From Agrypnia vestita (lineage: Eukaryota > Arthropoda > Insecta > Trichoptera > Phryganeidae): DNA of 64,000 bases. Shown one piece after another: positions 1 through 11,328 of this stretch. The notes below the pieces were generated by a model. The model did no database searches and had not been told where the DNA came from. It was given only the letters and a program-made list of their open reading frames with translations. Numbering within the stretch: the stretch's first letter is position 1; every line of letters starts with the position of its first letter. The stretch covers positions 1 to 64,000 of the forward strand of contig JADDOH010009933.1 of the NCBI GenBank assembly GCA_016648135.1, given 5' to 3'. The translations under genes and the position numbers were made by a program.

Positions 1-189
1 GACATTCACCTACTTTTCATCTCCCTTTTTGTAAGACCAACTCAAAACAAAACTCCTTTATGTACAGATCCACAAATTCATTTAACACAAACTATCACCA
101 CATTTACATTTTCAACGCAACAATAAGAAACATAAAACAAACAATATCTACACTACCGCACCCAAACTAATTTGTACATTATATCTTCC

Positions 190-330
190 CTTCTACTCCC
201 GTCCCACATTCCCCTCCACCCTCTCCACTCGCTATTAATGTATGTTAAAGTAAATTTTTAAATTCAGTGGAAAATTTTTAAGATTGTTTTGCTGTTAATT
301 TTTCCCAAAACAAAATAAATAAATAAACAC
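190..330 (+). mobile_element. LINE 3' tail
   Basis: A non-coding stretch rich in CCC and TCC, then an A/T-rich part ending in an AATAAATAAATAA tail. The same order of blocks (CCCGTCCCACATTCCCC, then TTCAGTGGAAAAT, then GCTGTTAATTTT, then the ATAA tail) recurs at 53780-54031, where its insertion boundaries can be read. It is therefore the 3' untranslated end of a 5'-truncated non-LTR retrotransposon. No coding part is left. Confidence 0.6.
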
Positions 331-957
331 ACAAATACACACACTCACACAAACTTACTATTGGACATTTTTTTATCGATTGTATATATGTGTTTTCTTG
401 TAATTGGCCCAAAACTCTGTACATCAATTATTGTTTTTTTTCAAGATTGATTAATTATATGGCTGTAAGAAAACCAATAAATGAAAAAAAATAATAAAAA
501 AAATAAAATAATAATAATGTATCACCAAATATATCAATTTAACACCCCAGTTCCGGAAAAGAGCATAACGTTACCCCAAAAAACTTATTTTTAAAACTAT
601 TTAATAATTATTAATGATATTGAGTCGGTATTCTTTGTTTATCCTAAATATTCCAAAGAATATAATACACAAAAAATAAAATGATAATAAAACAAGTAGA
701 AACAAGATCAAAAGTAGAAAAAATTATGTCTTTCCACGGACAATCGGGAATATTCTATATGATACGGTTACATCATTCTGATTGCACGGCTTCCGTCGGC
801 CGGACGTAGGTGAGTGATGACATTTCAAAATAGCGCGGTTTCTTGTAACTTTTTCTTTTTTGCAAGGGTACGTTCCGCGGTTGCATTCAGTACACGGATA
901 TGAAAAATGAATGTCAAAATATACGGTGAAAGTTTCGATACATTACTGTATTAACTT
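331..957. other. no gene seen
   Basis: A/T-rich sequence with simple ATAA and polyA runs. No exon, RNA gene or repeat end that I can support. Confidence 0.4.
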
Positions 958-959
958 TT

Positions 960-1063
960 TTTTAAATAGAGATGCGACCTGCGATAGCTTGCTGGTGACC
1001 TGGAGTGGCGCTCGAACCACTGGTGAAGAGGTCAGATTGGCGAGCGTCATGAAAACAAGCTCC
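960..1063 (-). mobile_element. tRNA-headed SINE, partial
   Basis: The minus strand reads like a tRNA-derived SINE head. It has CATGACGCTCGCC (A-box side), then GTGGTTCGAGCGCC (B-box like), then CACCAGCAAGCT and GCATCTCTATT. The same order is seen on the plus strand at 36884-37090, so this is a dispersed family. Confidence 0.55.
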
Positions 1064-1197
1064 AAAAAAAAAACATCTGAACATCTAACTAACCTTTAAT
1101 TTATAATGATGTAGATTATTTGACATTATTATCGTCATTTTCTTCCATATTTTGTGAGAATTGACTTAAATGTCCACCAATTCCGCTGCGTCAAATT

Positions 1198-1510
1198 TGT
1201 TTTTTTATTTTATTTTATTTTTTTAGGTATCTCAACAGTACAATTTATTAAAATGACATAATTGGATAGTTGGTAGACCAATTATAGAGATCCACGGCAT
1301 AAGATATTAAGTCAAAGCAAAACAGAAATAAAAATACAAAGTAATCCAGAAAGGACAAGAGCAAAACCTTAATGAGAAAGAAGAGAAAAAATACATAAAA
1401 TAGAGAGATAGGAGTGGGAGTGAGAGGGGGAAGTGGAGTGAGGTGTATGGGATTGTGATTGAGTGGAGTGTGTGTGTATTCTGTGTATGTGGTGAAGATT
1501 TGGGGCTATG
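1198..1510 (-). mobile_element. LINE 3' untranslated end
   Basis: Read on the minus strand, a pyrimidine-rich part runs into TTTTAATAAATTGTACTG and ends in a TAAAATAAAATAAAA tail near 1200. This is the usual shape of an insect non-LTR retrotransposon 3' end. The coding part is absent. Family not determined. Confidence 0.5.
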
Positions 1511-2183
1511 TGCAAAGAGTGATGAGGGTTTGGCTGGGGTGCGTATATGATGATGGTCGGTCTAAGTCAGTCTAATCAGTGAAGATATAGAAATAAATAA
1601 TATATGCGGTTTAAATCCGATTTTTAAGAGCTGAGATGTTTTGAGGCTTTCTTTTCCTGCAGTTTTTGAATTTATTGCAAATCACGATTGCTCATAAAAA
1701 ATAAAGGCGATGATAGTATCCAAGTGAGGTTACGGACACTATGGACGGAAGTATATTCGATTGTCACAGAGTACCAATGCGATGTAGTAAAAATTCAGTG
1801 GGAATCAATTTTATTTGTCCACAAATTAATTTTTGTGATAAAATATTTTGTAACATTCAATATATTTTTTTGAAGTTATACTTCTTTTGGCGCATTAATT
1901 TTTTTTTTTTATTATAATCCGTTGGGTACGCGCCATGCAACAGATTATGTAGCGGAAATGCGATACCATAACCAACGACGCCATATTGAATTCTTGTCAG
2001 CTGTCAGATTCTGTTTAATGCGAGTTCACGAATGTTTTTATCGATTTTTAAGAAACATTTTGCTTACCCCAATTATTTTAAATATTCTGGGTTATATTTC
2101 TGTAAGTTTTAATTATTCATGAAACTCAATAATCGACAATGATCATGTAAATTTTTACAACTTAACACATCGAGCGTCATTTA
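1511..2183. other. no gene seen
   Basis: Short open frames only, with no splice or codon signal that persuades me. A run of T at about 1900 and the end of the minus-strand LINE tail are the only notable features. Confidence 0.4.
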
Positions 2184-2185
2184 TA

Positions 2186-2607
2186 CAGGGCGTCCCGTAT
2201 CTTGACGTCAAGCCGAAATCGGGTGATAGGCCAAGTTATAATAGTTATCAAAAAAATATTTTAAAAATTTAAGTCATATGTTTTAAAAATTATAACCATT
2301 TAAAAAAATCAAAAAAATCTACACCCGGTGATGGTCTTTTTACTCCTGTTGCTACAAATCTTTATTTTTCTTCATTTTTTTATTATTGTGTAATCCTGAA
2401 TAATGCTTCTGTAAACTTTTGTCCAAAATTCAAATGCTCCAGCTTGGAAGAAAATGTCACTTTTTGACCAAACCAAGCATTCAAAATCAATACTTTTCCC
2501 AGTTTTAACCGACTGTTCTTTTAATTTTTAAAAATATTTTTCTGATAACTATTATGACTTGGCCTATCATTCGATTTTGGCTTGACGTCGAGATACGGGA
2601 CACCCTG
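2186..2607. mobile_element. TIR MITE with TA target duplication
   Basis: The left end starts CAGGGCGTCCCGTATCTTGA and the right end is nearly its reverse complement, ending GGGACACCCTG. The arms match for roughly 60 to 80 bases, including the GATAGGCCAAGT and ACTTGGCCTATC blocks. TA stands on both sides (2184-2185 and 2608-2609), as expected for Tc1/mariner-type mobilisation. There is no transposase inside, so it is non-autonomous. Confidence 0.8.
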
Positions 2608-2609
2608 TA

Positions 2610-3649
2610 TATAATTATGTATTTATTTTAGTTTTTACGTATAACTTACACAGTGCGGACATAAGTATATGCGCAATTTTTTTTTGATTTGGGGTGAACT
2701 GCTAAAGAAAATTTATTTAAAAATTTTACTTGAACTGTGAAAACTATTTTTTAGAGAGTGATTATGATTTTTTCATTTTTATTATTTTCATTTACATAAT
2801 TGTTAATTTAATTAACATAGAAGTACCAAGATATCTACCTCACTTCATCAGCATAAATATTTTTTATTCAATAAATCCTAAGTAATTTAAAAAAATCTTT
2901 TAGGCCTTTTTAATATTTTTAAAATTGCGTGCAAATTTATTAAATATCTTGGATAGCTAATCGAAAGTGCAATCAATTTTAATTTTAATTTATTAATCAT
3001 CATACAAACAGAATCAGCATAAATACAAGTATGAGAATGTATATTGCTGATGCTACAATTTTATTTGAAAATATGCATTTTCGCTACAACACAAGGTCAA
3101 TATCAAATAAATCTAAAAGTTTTATTTACTCATATGTTCAATAATAATTCTATACCAGAACAATTCTAAAAATAAAATAAAAAAACTAATTTCAATTTTT
3201 TAAAAAGTTTTCCCGACCCGCAATCAGGTTGAGATCCACAGTATGGGAACTACTGCTCTTGCTCTTTGCTTATGTTGTCTTCCAGTTAATTGATTTTATT
3301 AATTATTTGAACTTGCTGTGATTATAAGTCTATCAAAGTGATCAACTAACGAAGCGAAATTAAAAAAATTCCATCGAGTAGAGAATAATTTTTTCATGCC
3401 AAGGTTTTCTGGTTGAGATCAAAGGAATTAAATATAAGAGTCAACACGGCGGCAAAATACCTGGATTATTATTTTAAATTTCAAAGGTCATTATTTTATG
3501 TTAAGCGAATTTTAAACGTAAATTCAAGATCTTGTTTTGTTTAGAAACGAAATGCCCAGGTAATAACGAAAATTAAAGCACAAATATAATGCTTGTGCTA
3601 TGAAAACGTTCTGTCGCCATTTTAGACCGCTTCTAATGAATTTTTCATG
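2610..3649. other. no gene seen
   Basis: A/T-rich sequence without a supported exon or RNA gene. Confidence 0.35.
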
Positions 3650-3735
3650 TAACGATTGTTCAACTTTTTGCAAAAAATATTGAAAAAAAAACAAACTTTG
3701 AAATTGCATATCTCCGTAACTATTCACATTAGGTC
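3650..3735. repeat. fragment of the large foldback MITE family
   Basis: TTTTTGCAAAAAATATTG, then GCATATCTCCGTAACTATT, then TTAGGTCAT follows the right arm of the foldback family that is complete at 50199-50734 and 56712-57230. Only one arm fragment is present. Confidence 0.6.
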
Positions 3736-3914
3736 ATATTTGTTTTAAAACTACTTACTTAAATACATCACATTTAAGTCAGTAATTTTATAAATATTAT
3801 TGTACGCGATTAGTAGATATATATATGGAGCAGATATTTTTAAAATCTTTTTCTTTGTAAAACATTTTCATCCATTATAAGTTTCAATTCGAGTTAATAA
3901 AAAAAAATTAAACA

Positions 3915-4160
3915 TAATAATTTCGTTGTCCGTCCGTCTGTCTATTCGTGACTTCGTGTAGCGTCTGCAATTTCGTTCGAATTCATAGCTAAAAAAAAAA
4001 CAAATTGAACGGCCGGGATGGGGCTTGAACCCCGGGCCGGCAAGCCCGAAACGGCCGCTTAACGTATGTTGCTACCGCCGCCTTTCCGCGGGCCGTCAAG
4101 AAGATACTGTAAATATATACTAGGGCTTAAAAAAGTCACGAACCAATTTTCCGTCATTTT
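3915..4160 (+). mobile_element. Helitron-like element, family H2, 3'-truncated
   Basis: It begins TAATAATTTCGTTGTC and contains a GC-rich core with GGGGCTTGAACCCCGGGCC. It ends near CCGTCATTTTG, just where the other copies form their terminal hairpin before CTAG. Copies on the minus strand lie at 10661, 19589 and 60260. The core carries a B-box-like stretch, so a SINE origin is the alternative, but the CTAG end and hairpin of the other copies favour a Helitron. Confidence 0.6.
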
Positions 4161-4555
4161 GCAAATGAAATAAATGTCAACATAAGACTGGTTAACGCGA
4201 TAAAATTTAAATTTAGACTATTATTTTGACATGCAGACAATATTTTTGTCGAATACTCGAACTATACATCTGCTGATCATTTCTGATTAGCGAATCCACG
4301 ATTATGTTACTTGGGCAAGAGTAGTTGTGACGTATGCTGCGTCATCGCCATCTGATCACGTGGCGAGCGGTTGTCAGTGGCGGAAGCGTCACAATCGTGA
4401 TGTAGGAGAAATATTGAATTGTTATTTTCTAATGCCAAGGTCGCGCCATGTGATTCCCCTCATTATGACGACACTTCGCCTTACACAATAACGGAATAAA
4501 TAATATAATATAGAATCGTATTGTTTCACTCCGTCATGCTGCCCTCGAATGATTT

Positions 4556-4625
4556 CCCCTTAACCAGTCCAGTGGGAGTGACACTGGACTGGTTAAGGGG
4601 TTCCGAGTTCGATCCTCGATATATC
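4556..4625 (+). repeat. perfect 19-bp hairpin followed by a B-box-like motif
   Basis: Arms 4556-4574 and 4582-4600 are exact reverse complements (CCCCTTAACCAGTCCAGTG) around a 7-base loop. They are followed at once by GAGTTCGATCCTC, which resembles the T arm of a tRNA. This may be a rearranged SINE head, where part of the tRNA-like region was copied in inverted orientation. Confidence 0.7.
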
Positions 4626-4664
4626 ATTGTGATTTTATAAAGTTTGTATTTTTTATTATTCTAT

Positions 4665-4712
4665 AAGAGTACCGGTTTTGAGACGTGCCCGTTTCTTCGT
4701 CAGGACAACCAC
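4665..4712 (-). ncRNA. degenerate hammerhead-ribozyme-like segment
   Basis: The minus strand has CTGACGA (complement of 4697-4703), a possible stem II AGA..TCT, and CAAAAC in place of GAAAC, then CGGT. This follows the order found in PLE hammerheads, but the GAAA box is broken. Probably inactive. Confidence 0.35.
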
Positions 4713-4775
4713 TACACTAATAAACACATATGTGTGCAAAGAATACTACACACCAAAACCATAGTTCTAATCACA

Positions 4776-4826
4776 TGCGTGTTAATCTAATTAGTGCATG
4801 TTAGCCCTCGGTTAGATTAACACGCA
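4776..4826. repeat. 15-bp inverted repeat
   Basis: TGCGTGTTAATCTAA at 4776-4790 is repeated exactly in reverse complement at 4812-4826, with a 21-base loop. There is no sign that it is a gene. Confidence 0.7.
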
Positions 4827-4829
4827 GAA

Positions 4830-5673
4830 GGTAGTAGAGAAGTAGAGTATGAATAGTAGATACTAGCGGTAGTTGTATAAGTAGGCAGTGTAATCACTTA
4901 AGCCCTCGTCCAGGTCGTAAGCCCTGGGCCACCTTATTAAAACATCCGTATACGTTTTCCATAAAAATATCTTTGTCCTCGTGAGACTTCTATAATAATT
5001 TTATCAACAACTTATATGGCAATTATTGTACGGCACATTGAAAAGCAGTCATCAAGACATTATCAATGACGCTCATGTATTTTATTAGATTATTTAACGT
5101 ATAGCAATATAAAAAACATCAATTTTTAAGTGAATCAATTAATAAATAGTATGTACAATATTCCTTCACAATAAATATTATCTATAAAGAGTGAAAAATT
5201 ACAAAAAAAAATAATTAAAAATGACTTCTCCGAAGTTTACGCTACTAGCTATAAGACGCCATGTATGTATCTTAAAACAATCTGTAAATATCGCTTTTTC
5301 GGACGATTTCGTTACTTTATTTTTCGATAATGTGCTAACTAATATTTAATAATATCATTATATTAAATGTATAAATTATCCATTATAATTTATTAAAACA
5401 ACACAGAATAAAAATAAATATCACCATCATAATTTTTTTCATCTTACCCTATGAGTAAAATTTTAAGATAAGTTTTATTCATCGAGACTGAGCCATTCTA
5501 ATTTAAACTATAGACTGAAAATAGCGTTTCGAAGATCAGTATTCAATTTTGTTGACAGTTTAATTTAAATAATGATCTACTGCACTATCTAGTGGCAAAA
5601 ATTAGTAGAAATTTAGTAGAAATTATGATATGACTTAGTGCTTTCTGTCGGAAGAAAAAAGATCAATATAAAT
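4830..5673. other. no gene seen; one short shared motif
   Basis: A/T-rich. At about 4968-4996 it holds a short block, CGTGAGACTTCTATAAT, shared with 7653, 26866 (minus) and 32338. Nothing else supportable. Confidence 0.35.
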
Positions 5674-6110
5674 TAACCCATAAAAACCAAGTTTTTATTA
5701 TACTCCCTTTCTCATTTGTATTGTTCCCAATTTGATATTCTATCAACATATTCCTCTTGCTTTAAGTTCACGTGGAAAATCTATTCCATGTACCTATATT
5801 ATTATTAAAAAAACTTATAGAATACCCATGGCTCGAGTCAGACTAGTTGAAACAGGTTTCGCGCCTTTTCCACGCGTCGTGCTCATTTCTTTTTTGTATG
5901 GTTTCCAATTTGAAAAAGCGATAAAATTTCGAAAAAACCAAAATTATTCTATAATATATATATTTAAAAAAAAAAGTTAGATCGTTTATATCGTCGCTAT
6001 GAGTCTGCCTGCAATGTTTCAGCTCGATTGGATCACGGGAAAAGGGTTAAAAATCAATCCAAAGTTTTTTCGGCAGACAAGCAGATGTTACGAGTTAAAA
6101 GAAAGGGAGT
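5674..6110 (+). mobile_element. dispersed repeat E with short terminal inverted repeats
   Basis: This stretch recurs on the minus strand at 46298-46806, from AACCCATAAAAACCAAG through GATTGGATCACGG to the end. Its ends ACTCCCTTTC (5702) and GAAAGGGAGT (6101-6110) are inverted repeats, suggesting a DNA element. No target duplication is clear and no protein is recognisable. Short frames over it are chance. Confidence 0.6.
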
Positions 6111-6441
6111 AATAACTTAATGATTTTATTAACTTGAAAACTATAAATTCTAAAATAAAATGCGTTATGGCAGAATGTAGAGAAAAACAATGTATAATTT
6201 TTCCTATTTAAAACAAAAAATCATCAAAATCTGACATTATGCCTCGTGTTTAGTACCTATACCCCCGATATAGATTCATACTCAAACTATGGAGATTAAA
6301 GCAAATATAATAAATCCACTAAAGTGTTGCAATGGAACTAAAAGGTGCTAGTCAGTTCCGTATTTAATCGATCAAAAAAAGCTAGAAATTACCTGGTTTC
6401 TACAAAAATATTGGTTTTATCGATCCATACTTTGTTCATAG

Positions 6442-6601
6442 CAAGCAGAGAGTGACGAAACTCATCAATCAGAGTATATCGCCGCGCACGGAGGTGATTT
6501 TAGAGAATAACAACATTCAGAACATGGCGCGGTGGAATGAACGATTGCAAAACATTTCTCGTTTCTGGTCGAAGATGGAGCAGTTCCTCAACAAGCAATA
6601 G
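6442..6601 (+). CDS. probable terminal coding exon, unrecognised protein
   Basis: A splice-acceptor-like TACTTTGTTCATAG ends at 6441. From 6443 the frame runs 52 codons without a stop to TAG at 6599-6601. The peptide starts KQRVTKLINQSISPRTEVIL, contains ENNNIQNMARWNERLQ and ends SKMEQFLNKQ. It is rich in polar residues, with a pattern that would suit an amphipathic helix. Base composition is clearly less A/T-rich than its surroundings. I do not recognise the family and saw no upstream exon, so this could also be a relic. No function is proposed. Confidence 0.5.
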
Positions 6602-7330
6602 AACGTTCAGTGTATAAATTTAATTTGTACACAAAAATATCCCAGCCATTTATATGCATCTAATTTACAAAACAGCTTTCAAACCATAACATTTTGATCT
6701 AGTGCCAGGGGGTTACTGGCTAATGTTTGTTGTACCTTTTCAAATGCGTGGTTTGATTAAATTCACAAATGGTATTTTGGTGTAGAGTAAAAAATGTATT
6801 TCGTTTCAAGCACGTATTTGAATTATGCGGAGATATTGTACAATGTTTTGAGTTAGGTTCCCGTTTTGTAAGGTATTCATTATGTCATTTTGGTTTTTAC
6901 GGTTATGTTCTAAGTGCGGAAAGTGGTAATTTGAAACGGTGTGGTCGACCTTAGAGTCTGGATTCGAATTCAGTGCATGTGCACTCAGCTTCAATTACGA
7001 CATTGTTGGCGAGTTCAGATAATTCATTTTATATTTTAATTACAAAGTAGATTGGAAAATTTTATTTTTAGAACTATTTCCAAAAAAATATTTTTTCTGG
7101 AAAGAAATTTGAGATTTTGGCTGATTTTGATCTAATGCGATTTGGTACATTTGTTTAAACGAATAAACTTTCCAAAAAACCAAAAATTTTGTCACGAGAT
7201 CCTAAAATAATTGAGAAAAATTGCAGACAATCGAGTAAATGCACAACTGCACACGTCTAGAATAATTTAGAAATAACTAGAAATCGATAGAACACACGAA
7301 CATATGAGAAGCTTCGAAAAAGGAAGCTAG
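6602..7330. other. possible 3' UTR of the exon above, otherwise nothing
   Basis: Follows the stop codon at 6601. An AATAAA-type signal (GAATAAAC) occurs near 7160. No other feature seen. Confidence 0.3.
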
Positions 7331-8082
7331 TAGCTTCTGGAAAATCTTCTTTATTCAATTTGGAATAGAAAATAAAAATATTGGTGCATGATAGGACTTA
7401 AAAATTAAAAATATTGATTTTCAGGCGTATTCTAGTAAATATGTAATAATTAGATTTATTATATTAAATAGTATTAAATAATATTAAAGAACATCATATA
7501 CACGTTAATAAGGAATATTGCTAAAAGAACTTCACTTTGAAAAATAAAATAAACTTGTAAATGAGAAAAAATAACAACAGATGTCTGTAGCAGAGGCTGA
7601 TGCAATATATTAAATGTTCTAAACTTCCATCAACTTTTTTCATATATAAGTAGCTTCGTCTCTGTGAGACTTATGTAATTTATCCTTAATTATTTAGAAA
7701 ATAATCTTCACATCTTCTGTGAAATGTCGGCGGAGACAAGCGACATCAAAGTTTACATTTTTTCCAATATTTTTGACTTTTCTGTAAAACGATTCTGGAA
7801 AAAAAAACTATCACAATAGTAACTTATATTGAATATTTAAAGTTCATTCGCTTTAAAATACGTCAAATAAAATGACAAAATTCTTGCAAAAAATGTGTTT
7901 CTAAAGTTTAAATCATTTTATTTGACTTTTATCAAAGCGAATGTTTTACAAAACATAGGCCAGAAATATTGAAAAAAAATGCAAACTTTGATGTTGCTTG
8001 TCTTCATAACAGTTGACATTTCGATCAAATTGTGTAGAATATTTTCTATTTAAAATTGCACAAAGAAGATTCCCGGAAGTTT
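7331..8082. mobile_element. foldback MITE, variant C, interrupted
   Basis: Outer arms GGAAAATCTTCTTTATTCAA (from 7337) and its inverse near 8045-8080 enclose the family core (GACATCAAAGTTTACATTT; ATTTTATTTGACTTTTATCA; GCAAACTTTGATGTTGC). The left arm is broken by about 300 extra bases (about 7375-7690). These contain the short shared block TCGTCTCTGTGAGACTTA. Variant C also occurs at 29815-30235. Confidence 0.65.
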
Positions 8083-8404
8083 TTGCTACTGCTACGAGAA
8101 AACCTGTATTTGCGAATATTTATTTATGAGACCACGTAACAATTGGAAAGGGAAGGAATTGGTTATTGATTTATATGAAGTAAATTGAATAAGATAATCC
8201 AATTAAATTAAACAGTATGTAGTTAAAAATATGTAGCTATGTTGTTTGTGTTTGGAACATTATGTGTGTGTTGTACCGCGATTTTAAAATTAATTAGTTT
8301 TTTTTATACTTTATCAATACTTGAAATACTTAAGAGTTTTATCTAAGCACGAAAAGTTACTGGACACAATCATAATTGTAATCACTATTATGTAATTTGC
8401 ACTT

Positions 8405-8626
8405 ATTGTCACTATCGAGAGACTTGTCTGTGGGACACTTTATTAAGTTTTACAGAATATCCGTCCGTCTCTTATCACACTTTTCACAATCGAACGCCCG
8501 GTAGGTACTCTGGTAATTTATTTCGCTGGCCGATTATATTTCTATGGTCTTCCTTCGCTTGTCAACTGTGTTCCCGGCGCGTGCCGTCACGTATTTATAT
8601 AGGCCCATTATATTCTCGAAGTTTCC
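8405..8626 (-). promoter_or_regulatory. heat-shock-type promoter module 1
   Basis: Minus strand. A perfect three-unit heat-shock element GGAAACTTCGAGAA (8626 to about 8613) stands just upstream of TATAAATA (8599-8592). An initiator-like ACACAGTT has its C at 8568, 31 bases below the TATA box. The leader contains CGGCCAGCGAAATAAA, GAGTACCTACC and CTCTCGATAGTGACAATAAG, which are shared in part with modules at 17633 and 18760. This is the layout of insect Hsp70-class promoters. No downstream reading frame was found, so the transcribed product is unknown. Confidence 0.6.
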
Positions 8627-8777
8627 GACGTAGTGTCGGGTTTTCGAGTTATTTCTTAAGTCTACTATTCGGTAGACTTCGATTATGTGTAGTTTTTTAT
8701 GTTTTAGAATTTCGTGGCACAATAATAACAATATTGTCTTGCATTATTTATTTAATCATGATAAAATGAGTATTTAA

Positions 8778-8889
8778 GTCATTGCAGTAAACAATTTTCA
8801 TAATTGAAGGCAATGGCATTTAATCGATTCGAAAAATTGTTACTTGATTAATGCAATTATTTCATAACGTTTACTCACTATGCAATGAC
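8778..8889. repeat. small inverted repeat
   Basis: GTCATTGCAGTAAAC at 8778-8792 is matched by the inverse of 8869-8889, which has a few extra bases. Possibly the ends of a very small MITE; no target duplication was assigned. Confidence 0.35.
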
Positions 8890-9111
8890 GGTGGTCGCTT
8901 ACGCTTATTGAGTTCTGAATTAGAATTCCAAACGCGAACCAGTTCAAGGCTGTGAGACATCATTTTTAGATGCAAAACGCTGTAAGTGACATCGCTGACC
9001 GATGCAATGCGACAAATAGCAAGCGCTGTTGTATAACATTGTGAATGTCATTTTCTCAATCACGTGACGTGAATAAGTAGATTATATTATAGTAAACACG
9101 TGTAAACAAAT

Positions 9112-10037
9112 ACCTTATATGTCTATATTGGCTGTGTAACTTCCTTAAAAAATTGCAAAATTACTTAATCAAAATTGGATACTTAATTCTACACGCCTTT
9201 AAACTTAAACCAAAAAACATCAGTGCGATAACGTATGAGATTATACAGGGTTGTTTGGAAGACATTGATAGCATTGCAAGACCATATTCCTGCTTTAATT
9301 ATGAGTCGAAAGTGTTCAAGCAACCATGACCTAATATCAATAGTTATAAAGATATGAGACATCTAAGTTTTTCAATATATCTGACTTATTTTTTACAAAA
9401 CGTTGTTATATTGATTACGAAAAATTCATTCGTTCCAATACAAGTTAAATAAAATGATAACCTTGCAGAAAGTCCTATTGGAATGTATATATTATATTAT
9501 TTGACTTGTATTAAAGGGAATGAATTTTTCACATTCGATATAAGTTACTGTGATGACCAATGATAGTCCAAAATGATAGACCAATGATAGTGCAAAAAAT
9601 AAGTCAGAATTATTGAAAAAAAATGCAAACTTTGATGTCGCATATCTCCTTAACTATTGACATAAGTCATGGTTGCTTGAACATTTTCGATTCACAATCA
9701 ATGCAGGAATACCTGTAAAGGATTGTGGACTAGCTCTGTTACACCCTGTATATATGGGAATTTAGGTATTTATTTATTTACGGGAAATATTGAAAAAAAA
9801 TGCAAAATTAGATGTCGCATTACTCCATAACTATTGTTATTAGGTCATGGTTGCCTGAACATTTTCGACTCATAATTAAAGCAGGAATAAAAGCCTGCGA
9901 ATGTATTTATGTTTTCCAAATAAGCCTGTATAATCTCATACGTTATCGCACTAACTGGTAGAATGAAGTACCCAATTTTTATAAGTTATTTTTCAGTTAT
10001 TTAAGGAAGTTACACAGCCAATATAGACATATAAGGT
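9112..10037. mobile_element. long nested foldback element
   Basis: The outer arms begin ACCTTATATGTCTATATTGG (9112) and end with its inverse at 10037. They continue inwards through TTACTTAATCAAAATTGG, GTACTTCATTCTACC-type blocks and GTGCGATAACGTATGAGATT into the usual ACAGGGTT-type foldback arms. The right half holds two successive right arms, one ending in the variant B form (ACACCCTGTATAT near 9745) and one in the variant A form (9925). It is a compound or re-inserted foldback. No transposase was seen. Confidence 0.7.
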
Positions 10038-10660
10038 ACAGGTTTTCGACATATTATGTCCCACTAGGTAGTCCTGTTCTGAGATGCACTTAAACGTGAT
10101 AGATAACCAAGTTGACCAATCAAGTAATGAATCAGCAAGTGATTTTTTGTAAACGAAGAATTTGTAATCGTATCAAATTGATATAATTTTAGTAATTTTA
10201 TACAACTTTTGCTGTGTTGGATAGGCTGACTTATAAAGCCACTGGAAGAATTTTTTTTTTTTTAATTCTAGTATTCTGACGTTGACTGTGCGAACCACGT
10301 TTACACTTTTGCCAACATTTAGATGAATATGTTAAAATTGCGTTTTCAATTTTTTTTTGTAAAAGAAGTCTTAGATTTTAATTTGGCATTTATAATAGTA
10401 TGAACTGGCGTCGTTCCAAATAATATACAAGGGAGTTAAGTATCGAAAATTAGATCGCAAAAACGATTCGGTTGAGAAATCAAAATAAATCTGGGTCTCG
10501 GATTAAGTATTCAGACACCGTTCTGGTTTGCGGTTGTATCGGCGCGGAGATATCTTTGAAAACAGAGGCCTAAATAAAGTGTCATGACAAAATAGATACC
10601 TACCTTGCGAAGTCAAACAATATAAAGCTGTTAATTTAACGTACCAATTAAATATAGGTA
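10038..10660. other. no gene seen
   Basis: A/T-rich sequence; no supported exon, RNA gene or repeat end. Confidence 0.35.
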
Positions 10661-11316
10661 CTAGCTATAACCCGCCAAAAATGACGGAACATTGGCTCGC
10701 GTTTTTGCTAAGCCCCACAGTGTTATTTGGAAACCATTAATAACCTCGCATTAGGAGTCGAAAATTTTCAAGCAGCCATAACGTAATATCAATAGTTATG
10801 GAGCTGTGCATCAAAGTTTGCATTTTTTTTCAATATTTCTTAATTATTTTTTACAACGTTGAAGTATCGTTGCAGTAACTTATATTATTACGAAAAATTT
10901 ATTCCTTTCAATACAAGTAAAATAAAATGATAAAAACCCTGCAATAATTCCAATTGGAATTTGAAGGTTTTTACTATTTTATTTGACTTGTATTAAAGGG
11001 AATGAATTTTTTATAACAGTTACTGTTATGACAGTCCAACTTTTTACAAAAAATAAGTGAGAAATATTGAAAAAATGCACACTTTGATGTCGCATACCTC
11101 CATAACTATTGATATTAGGTCATGGTTGCTTGAACATTTCGATTCATATTCAAGGCACGAATATATTCATGCGAGGTTATTAATGTTTACTATATAATCC
11201 TGGTATATTTATACTATCTTTTTGGCGGTTCACGGAGGGGCGACCGTAGCAACATACATAGAGCGGCCGGATCGGGTTTGCTGGCCCGGGGTTCAAGCCC
11301 CATCTCCGGCCGTTTA
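10661..11316 (-). mobile_element. Helitron-like element, family H2, with nested MITE
   Basis: On the minus strand it ends CCGTCATTTTTGGCGGGTTATAG then CTAG (complement of 10661-10664), a hairpin a few bases before CTAG with A/T flanks as in Helitrons. The body is split at AAGCCCC by a complete foldback MITE and resumes GTATATTTATACTATC, as in the unbroken copy at 60260-60519. The other end is truncated near 11316, where a PLE-type repeat begins. Confidence 0.7.
10716..11203. mobile_element. foldback MITE, variant A, inserted in Helitron
   Basis: Starts ACAGTGTTATTTGG and ends AATCCTGG, degenerate forms of the family ends, with long matching arms. The centre carries the family's ATTCCAATTGGAATTTGAAG spacer. 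Comparison with 60260-60519 shows the interrupted sequence, so the MITE is younger than its Helitron host. Confidence 0.75.
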
Positions 11317-11328
11317 AAAATGTCCTTA

